Source: Actinia tenebrosa (taxonomy: Eukaryota > Cnidaria > Anthozoa > Actiniaria > Actiniidae). Taken from it: 64,000 nucleotides of DNA. The notes under the pieces were generated by a model. That model did no database searches and had not been told where the DNA came from. It worked only from the letters and a program-made list of their open reading frames with translations. The stretch covers positions 4,050 to 68,049 of the forward strand of contig NW_022261836.1 in assembly GCF_009602425.1 (NCBI RefSeq), read 5' to 3'. Of the stretch, positions 56,701 through 64,000 are shown in pieces. The translations under genes were made by a program, and so were the position numbers. Within the stretch, counting starts at the first letter, position 1, and each line of letters starts with the position of its first letter.

Positions 56701-59700
56701 GGTGAACACAAGCAAAAGATCATTCTCAATGTAACGCTCAGAGGGATCCGTATTATTGATGAAAAGTCCAAGGTATGTCATAAATATGAACCATTTTTAT
56801 TATGACGATGTTAGGCTCTTGCGTAATAAGGGGTTTCATTTCCTTACAAGCATGGATAAGCAGGGTTTTGAAAAGGGGCACTGGTGACCAATAAAATTAT
56901 GCATTTAATCAAAACGACAACGTTTCTGTTCTTTTGCCATACGACATGGCTGTCATGAAACCACTCTATTGACACTCCCATCATTAGCGGATCAAAGGGG
57001 TGGTAACGGGATTCCCATGACTCCCATACCCCCTTAAAAGGAATTCATCCTTGCTTATGTATAATGCCTAATTTCATTTCATTTGAAATAATTGCCTAAT
57101 TTACATAAAATGTTTCTCAATGCTTAACATTTAGTTCCCTCCCCCTCCCCCTCCCCCTCCCCCTCCCCTCCATCTCCCCCTATTTCAAAATCCTGGATCC
57201 ACCCTTGATAATGTTGATAAATATGAATCATATTTATATTTCAGAATATAGTTTTTGAACACCCTGTCAACAAGATTTCATTTATCACTCATGATACTGA
57301 TGACAAGAAGATCTTTGGTTACATTTGTAGTGCACGCTGCAAGACAGGTCACATGATGTATGCAATTAAGTATGACAAAGTGGTACGTCTCAGAACAAAA
57401 CATATTTGACCAAACAGCAAGCTAAAACTTTTAGAAAACTGGGTTGCCTGTATCATGACAATGGCCTAGTATAGCTGAAGAAGTTTGCATTGTTAACCAA
57501 AAGATAATGGAATGTTTTACAGAAAAGAACCATCTCCTTTAAATTCCCCCCCCCCCCCCCCTTAAGGTGTACCTCACCGTAGTTCTAAGAGAGTTGCAAT
57601 ACTTATCAGCTTGACCTTGCCATGACGTGACAAGATCAAATCACTGTCTTGAAACTGTAGTCGGCTGAAGAAGTGAATGTTTTCACTCAGAAAATATTCA
57701 TTTAATCTACAAAATAAGCCAAGGTTTTCTACGAATTCCATTAGAATTATCATTCAGCTTGTCTTAATTCGGTTCTGTAAATCACTGATTGTTTCTGGAA
57801 ACAAAATATCCAGTCATTATGGAGACAATGTTCTTGTGTCTCATGTCAATCAAAGGCTAACAAGATCAGTAGAGAAGTAGAGAAATGAAGCATAATTGCT
57901 TTCCTCTGGCTATCATGATGACTTGACTTAACGATCAATGAGGTTGCATCCAGGGTCTTGCATTTTGTCACAATGCAGACAGAGAAACGGAACACATTTT
58001 AAGGCTGGTTTTCCACAGGCAACCCAGTAAACACTAGTTGTTTAGAGTAGCCGTACTATCAAAAAGGGAAGTTGTTGGTGGTTGTGTGGGGGGAGTGTTA
58101 TCCTCTATAAACAAAAAGTTAATTAATTATCTTCTATCTTCTATAATTCATCTATATATTAATAATCTACTATCTTCTTTTAGGCTGGCGTAATAACTGC
58201 AACTCTATATGAGCTCTTCCAAGCTGTATTCAAATTAAGACAAGATGCAGTTAACCAGAAAAAAGAACAAGCCAACAATCAATCAAATGCTAAAGCAAAC
58301 AATGTTGCTGTTCCTAATGGTAAAATATAATCCATGCTCCTTACATTTGCCGTCACCTTGTTATTGAACAACCCATCCATGAGATTGCAAATAAGAAGGG
58401 AAAATGCTAAAAAAAATCAAAATTATATTGTTAGTTTGGACATTAGTCTTTCATTGGAGTAAAAGGGGAGTGATTGTAAAGCCCATACAGATCAGCTGCT
58501 CATATTGTACATTACTTATCAAACGTCTAGGTTAGTTCTTTTGAGTTCTGCTAAAATTTTCAAGATAAGAGTGAATCTAACAAAGAAAATCCAATTTAAA
58601 GTAAATGCCAATCAGGATGATTCTGTTTCCGAATTTACTCCTCCATGGTCATGATTTTTATTGTTTCCTTATGAATTATTAATGAGTTTAATAAATAAAT
58701 TTATCATATGACCCATATCTGCCCGGGCACACGCTCTTAAAAAACCCTTCCGGAAAATGGCATGAACAAGGCCATACAAATCTGCATGGCCCTGTTCAAA
58801 ACCTGCGACTGTATTTTCTTTCTTTTCTTTCATTATTTTTCTTTTCATGAGGGTCATATGATAAAATGCTTATTGACTGAGTTACGTCAGGCCATACAGG
58901 AAAATATTTGGCTCTCAATCATTTCGCTCGGTCCGTACGGCATCACCTTAAGCCAAATATAGTACATAGTACTATACTGGCGTTTTGGATATTAGTCATT
59001 TATAATTTAAAATGTGAGATCATGATGTCATAATGTTTTAAATTGTTCCTTTTATTGCTTACTCGGATTTTAGATGGCAGACTAATTTGTTGTTGGGTTT
59101 TATGTCGTTTAATTTCAACATTTTTTTTTTTCTGTGACAACATAGGTCAAAGTACAGCCAGTCCTGTGGATGAAAATATCATTTATGAGGTAAAGTATCC
59201 TAACCAAACTTGAGAAAAAAGTAATTACTGGCCATGAGGTAGGAAAAACTATAAAAGATACGGACCAAGTCCATAAGGCTGAGGGCACAATTTTTCCTCA
59301 ATTAATCCTGACCAACTTTAAGATGGTTATAGATTTACTTTGCTTTGTGCTTCCTTGATAACCAAAAAATATCTATTGCTTGGTTATGTTTGCTTTTCAC
59401 CACTCTCGATCTGGGCCTGAAAGGTTCCAAGGGTCACTGGGTCACTTTAGTAATAATAAAGAATATGACCCCCAAAATAATCAGTGTCAGTAGGTTCAGG
59501 GCCGGAGCCACAAATTTCTGATTGGTCTGGTTTTCCATTTTTCTTATATTTTTTTATTATTTTTCTTATATTTTTTCCCTCAAAGTTGGTCCGGTTGAAA
59601 CTGGACCAACTGTACCAGTGGCTATGGCCCTGAGGTTATGGGGTTATTGGCCAACGGCTCACCATTAATCTACATATAACCTACTGATAACCTACCATTG

Positions 59701-62700
59701 CCTTACTATATCTGCCTGAAAACCACTGACAGACTGTCACTTTGCAGAACAAACCACATATAGGCAGTGATAATGTAGTTGCATAATGTTCCCTCTCTTG
59801 ACACTGTAATACTCTTCCTTCTAAAACAATAAATGTGTGATCTCAAATTACACCATTAACCTACTGATATCTGCCTGAAAACCACTGACAGACTGTCACT
59901 TTTTGCAAACCACACACAAAAGTACAGTATGGCCGGTGATAATGTATTCACATTATGTTTCCTCTCTTAACACTGTAATATTCTTCCTGCTAAAAAGATC
60001 AGTGTATGATCTCAAAGTTGATTGAATTAGAATATATTGTCTGAAATATTATTATTATTGTTATCATTATTATTATTATTAATATTATTATTATTGTTGT
60101 TAAATTATGTTGTTCTTGTTTCAAGGAACCAAAAGCAATGCCAAGTCCAGTGAAAATGCAGTCAGAAAATAATACTTCTGATGCTGGACATTATAAGGTA
60201 AAAGAACTATATTCTTTATCTTCCCTAGTTACAAACCTAATGCCTTTCTCTCACTTAGAGTAGCATTAGACGTTATATAAAGGTAAATTATACACAGTGA
60301 AAAGATGAAAAAATGTCAGTAATCTTTTCATGGTTATAATTTACCTTTTTATCATTGCTGTTTCATTAGAAACACCGACGCAGCTCACTCTAGTTCTTAG
60401 CTAGTTATCTCCTCTTCATTGTACATCATAATTCATTTCCGAACTAATGGAGTATATATGTTTTGTTAGGTGCCTCCATCACGTCCTCTTCCACCAGCTC
60501 CATATGCGTCATCCACCTCTCATGACAGCCCTAAGACTGGTCATCTTGACTTCAAGGTATATTATGGTGTCAATTTGACATCTTCCTTTCTTGTTTAAGA
60601 TCGAAATTCCCTATTTATATTTCTTAAAGTATTTTGAAAAACTTGAAAAAATGTCTTTCACCATGCAATGGACTTTTTTGCCTTTTGAGGTTTTCCGGTT
60701 TTCCCTTGTAACTGAACTCATTCCTTCATACTTTATTTCACCTTACCCTATCATACCTCATCTCATCTCACCTCATCACACCTCTCACCTTACCCCAACC
60801 TTGCCTTTTATCTCACTTCATTTCATCTCATCACACCACACCATTCCACCTAGCTCACCTCACCCCACTACACCACACCTACCTTTACCCCAACCCAGCT
60901 CACCTTATATCACTTCAATTCACCTCAACCCACACCATCTCACGCCATCCCAACTCACCTCACATTACCACACCTTACCCCAACCCACCACAACCTATTT
61001 CACCTCATCTCACCTTAATTCACTTCTCCCCGCACCATACTTCCTTGTCTCAACTAACCTCAAAAATCCAACTCACCTGACATCAATTCACCTATACTCA
61101 TACCACACCACACTGCCTCAACTCACCTCACCCCACCCACCTTACCCCAACCCAGCTCTCCTCAATTCACCTATCGCAACACCACACTGCCTCAACTCAA
61201 CTCACCTCACCTCGACTGGACTCGACTGGACTCAACTCAACTCACCTCACCTCACCCCACCCCACCCCACCCCACCCCACCCCACCCCACCCCAACCCAG
61301 CTCAGACTATCTAACTGCAATTCACCTCTCCCCATACAACACCACCCTGCCTCAACAATCCACAACGCACCACACCTTACACCAACCCACCTCACCTTAT
61401 CTCATCTCAATATTCAACTCACCTTACCCCACCACACAATACTTCACCTTGTCACCTGGATTCACCTTTTCCAATAAACAATAAATTGGTGCTTTATTCC
61501 TTTCTTTATTTGTATATTTTTACTGATAGATACATTTTTAATCAATATTTATTACTTCAAGACAATAATCAAATAAAAGCAAAGTAGCTTGCTTGACATT
61601 ATTTCTACATTTGTATATGTCCAATGAAAGTATGAAATGGTGTACATGCACATCATTGATCTAACGTTATTGTTCTTTTACTAATATTTAGAAAAATCAA
61701 CCACAAACTGCAGATTCATCAGCCACAAGTTTTATATCAGAATCTTTCTTTGGCGCGTCTGTATTCACCCAATCTGACTCTGCTTCTGACTCTGTTTCCC
61801 TGTCATCAGTTGATATCCCTAGAAAAGAATCAGTGTCGTCATCATCATCTGAAGCTACATCCTTTGACACTAGAAGCTTAGATCTAAAAGCAGGCCATTC
61901 TGTCTCAACACCACCAACTGGGCGTGGAGGGTTTACAAGCCCAGAAGGGGCTGTCAGTCATGCAAGCCCAGAAACAGGAACCATTCTTGAAGAAGATCCT
62001 AACTATGAAACTATACCATCTACAAATTATGAAACCATTCCAAGTATACCTAGAAATGAGACAAAAGATGCTGCTAAAGCGGAATTCAAGGGGTTTAGTT
62101 TTAAGGAATCATGCTCTACTGTAGAGCCGTTTCCTCGGAGTGATAGCTTGAATGATCCAACAGTATCCAAAAACTCGGCAGTCCAAGAGAAACAGCTTTC
62201 AGCAGGAGCTTTTGGTGATGATGACTTGTTCAAATGCTTTGGAGACAATACTTTTGATGAAATGGCATTAGCAAACTCCAACAATAATTTTCCAATAAAT
62301 GACCCTTTTGCACCTACGACAGTAACAACAACACAGGAATCCCAATCACAGGCTGCTGATGCTTTCTCTGGTGATCCATTTGAAGCAGCATTTGGACCAG
62401 GACAGATGTCTCCTGTGCCTTTTGGGCCAAGTAAACAGCCAGATATTGTCGATTCTAGTGTAGGGGATAGCTCTGGAGACATGTTCCAAGAGCCAGCAAT
62501 GGATAAATCCTGTGATCATTTTGAGGCAGCTTTTGGTTCGGCTGAAATTTCTTCCCCTCCTTTTAAGACAGAAAATATTGAAAAGAAAGAAGAAAAAGAT
62601 TTGGGTGACACAGAATGGGTTAGTACTTTTGACAATGGAAAAAATGGCATTGATGTAGAAGACAAGAAATCTGAGAAGAGCAAAGAATCCAAAGTGGAAT

Positions 62701-64000
62701 TTCAATGGGGCTTTGATAGTGTGGATGAAAAAGAGCCACATTTGACTTCAACAACAGATGTCAAGAATGAAGTCACCTGGAGTACAGCTTTTGATGATAA
62801 AAAACCCCATGGTGAAGTAAGTTTTTCCTGGGACGATGCTTTTGGGGCACCTGTTGATTCAAACGATGGAGAAACTAAAAATTATTTTGAAGGGGTCTCT
62901 TTCGGAGATGCTTTTGCATCAACTCCATTTACTAAGGAGTCTAGTTCCAAAAATGAACCCTTCTTTCCTGAAGATTCTTTCAGTAATTTTGGAACTGTTG
63001 CAATAAAACCAGATGATCAGGAGCCACAAAAGTCACAAGTCGTAGATTCAAAAGATGAGGTATCCGAGAAAGACACTAAAGAGCATAATAAAGAAAGTGA
63101 TTCTGAAGAAACTCAGTCACAAGATACCAACAATAAAGAAAATGAAAACAAACCGTCCCTTGCAGATGATGAAGGTTTATCAAGTTCATCTGATAAAGAA
63201 AATGACAGTGAAAGTGACAAAGTGACCATACCAAAAGTAGTTGAACCAGTCAGTGAAGACCAAGTTGATGATACAACATCCGAGGAGTTGACCAGGCCAA
63301 CCTCAATACCATTTCACCCAACAAAACCCAAACAACATGAAGTCACTTCTCCAAATGCACCGCCACCCCTACCCCCAAGATTCAAGGCAGCACTTCCAGT
63401 ACTCCCACCCCGCCCAAGAACCTCTTCGAGTCCATTGTCTAGTCAAATTCCACCAACACCTCCAAGACCTGCAGGGTTGTCGGGGAGAGATTCCCCTGTC
63501 TCAAAAGGCAAGCGCCTGCCTCCTGCTTTACCTCCGAGAATCGACTTGGAAATGGAAAAGACTCAAACACATGTAAACCCCCCTGTTCCACTTAGTATTA
63601 CAGGGTTTAATCCTGATGCTTTTAGCTCCCCAAAAAATGAGGGGACTTCAAGTTCTTGGCAAGCAAATTGGGAAAATGAAACTTCTAAAGAAAACAAAGA
63701 TAAAGATAACGTAACTAACTCTAAGACTTCGCCAGATCCGTTTGGTGATGACTTTTTTACAGACTTTAATCTTAGTGCCGCAAAGGATACAAGTAGCAAA
63801 CCTAACGAAGCTACTCTGAACAATCAGGATTTTTTCGCTGACCCTTTTTTAGCAAAAGAGAGCAAGAATGACTTGTTTGTAGCAGATTTTGGAGGAGAAG
63901 ACCCTTTTGCTGATTTCTCCTCAAACAATGAAGGAAAAAAGATTGACCTGTTCAAGTCAGATGAAGGTAGTGTGTTCTCCCAGTTCTCCACCATTAAAGA
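53761..64000 (+). CDS. DAB: Disabled-type PTB-domain adaptor (partial, runs off the window)
   Basis: Endocytic and signalling adaptor that binds NPxY tails of receptors. Exons: 53761-53842, 54110-54171, 56462-56533, 56683-56772, 57245-57382, 58184-58319, 59146-59189, 60126-60197, 60470-60556, and 61692 to the window end with no stop; all phases match; at least 1030 aa. PTB domain about residues 30-185: FRGDGVSFKCKLLGISEVTG, PRGDNMC, GEHKQKIILNVTLRGIRIID, ISFITHDTDDKKIFGYIC, ITATLYELFQAVF. After it, IIYEEP (~206) resembles the Dab phosphotyrosine sites. The big last exon holds a tandem NYETIP motif (~365, ~373), at least five DPF motifs (NDPF, GDPF, PDPF, ADPF, EDPF), which in Dab2 bind AP-2, and proline-rich PPLPPR/PALPPR SH3 ligands. 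Confidence 0.9.
54825..54931. mobile_element. Palindromic element in Disabled intron 2
   Basis: CTTATCAACCGAGC and GGTCTGTACGGGATAATCTT pair with AAGATTATCCCGTACAGACC and GCTCGGTTAATAAG. About 107 bp, near-perfect hairpin. Confidence 0.8.
55150..55212. repeat. (GGGGA)n-type G-rich microsatellite
   Basis: GGGAAGGGGAGGGAAGGGGA and variants, purine-only for about 60 bases. Confidence 0.8.
55823..56202. mobile_element. Element with short inverted ends, interrupted by an assembly gap
   Basis: GGCTGTCAACTCTCCCGG at the left and GGGGTTGACAGCCC at the right form inverted ends. The left half repeats CTCCCGG and CTCCAGATT words. A 50-N gap (55945-55994) lies inside. Confidence 0.65.
55945..55994. other. 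Assembly gap (50 N)
   Basis: Exactly 50 unknown bases inside the repeat element of Disabled intron 2; likely a nominal-size scaffold gap. Confidence 0.95.
57133..57172. repeat. (CTCCCC)n microsatellite
   Basis: About six CCCCCT units, pyrimidine-only, in Disabled intron 4. Confidence 0.9.
57546..57562. repeat. C homopolymer tract
   Basis: About 16 consecutive C in Disabled intron 5. Confidence 0.9.
58694..58868. mobile_element. Palindromic element in Disabled intron 6
   Basis: ATTTATCATATGACCC pairs with GGGTCATATGATAAAAT. An inner pair GAACAAGGCCAT / ATGGCCCTGTTC lies near 58763-58800. Confidence 0.65.
59695..60025. repeat. Two-unit direct repeat (~165 bp period) in Disabled intron 7
   Basis: Both units share CTGAAAACCACTGACAGACT, GTCACTTT, AACCACA, CAGTGATAATGTA/CGGTGATAATGTA, CACTGTAATA and TGATCTCAAA. 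Diverged by indels. Confidence 0.75.
60275..60400. repeat. Dispersed repeat, copy 2 (copy 1 at 49725)
   Basis: TATAATTTACCTTTTTATCA, TTTCATTAGAAACACCGACG and CAGCTCAC..TCTTAGCTAG match 49725-49850. Confidence 0.8.
60720..61465. repeat. Long C/A/T-rich degenerate CTCAC/CCCAC satellite
   Basis: About 745 bp in Disabled intron 9 with very few G on the plus strand, built from CTCAC, CCCAC, CTCAT and CCCAAC words, including a perfect CCCCA run near 61254-61290. The long open frame across it (Ser/Thr/Pro/His-rich) is an artefact of missing TAA/TGA words. Confidence 0.85.

Noticed and set aside
60591-61484. 297-codon Ser/Thr/Pro/His-rich frame
   Set aside because: Lies in a Disabled intron and is a G-poor satellite in which stop codons are rare by composition.

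Overview
This is eukaryotic, intron-rich, AT-rich animal DNA. Genes carry canonical GT-AG introns, and the proteins are conserved metazoan families: PI3-kinase regulatory subunit, calreticulin, JMJD7, COMMD2, CDC16/APC6 and Disabled. Together with a tandem pair of intronless rhodopsin-class receptors and many small palindromic elements, they suggest a non-vertebrate marine animal. An anthozoan cnidarian (coral or sea anemone) is my best inference, but the window alone does not prove it. There is no bacterial gene, operon or CRISPR array.

Layout. 1-7 kb: two tandem intronless GPCR genes, separated by repeats. 7-11 kb: repeat-rich DNA with palindromic elements, a broken GIY-YIG retroelement piece and a 63-bp minisatellite. 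11.4-13.1 kb: an unrecognised multi-pass membrane protein gene with two coding exons. 13-16.7 kb: repeats, including a 5S-rRNA-like fragment. 16.8-33.5 kb: a 23-exon PI3K regulatory-subunit (p85-type) gene that I could join with consistent splice phases throughout. Its product reads SH3 - C1 - SAM - C1 - RhoGAP/BH - SH2 - iSH2 - SH2, about 932 aa. 33.5-39 kb: mostly repeats and one orphan exon candidate. 38.8-44.6 kb: a calreticulin gene of 10 exons with an ER-stress element in its promoter. 45.7-47.6 kb: JMJD7 (minus) and COMMD2 (plus), head to head and both intronless. 49.9-50.2 kb: an orphan coiled-coil exon. 51.6-53.3 kb: intronless CDC16/APC6 (minus). 53.8-64 kb: a Disabled-type PTB adaptor whose last seen exon runs off the end.

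The genes do not form a pathway cluster. Several touch signalling: p85-type PI3K adaptor, Disabled adaptor and GPCRs. The others are housekeeping: ER folding, anaphase-promoting complex, COMMD trafficking and lysyl hydroxylation.

The most notable find is the PI3K regulatory subunit. A SAM domain and two C1 zinc fingers lie between the SH3 and RhoGAP domains, where vertebrate p85 has only a proline-rich linker. Other points of interest are a conversion-like identical block in the GPCR pair, a perfect ERSE upstream of calreticulin, an acidic insertion inside the JMJD7 JmjC fold, and a dense set of inverted-repeat (MITE-like) elements. Two assembly gaps (505 and 50 N) lie in introns.
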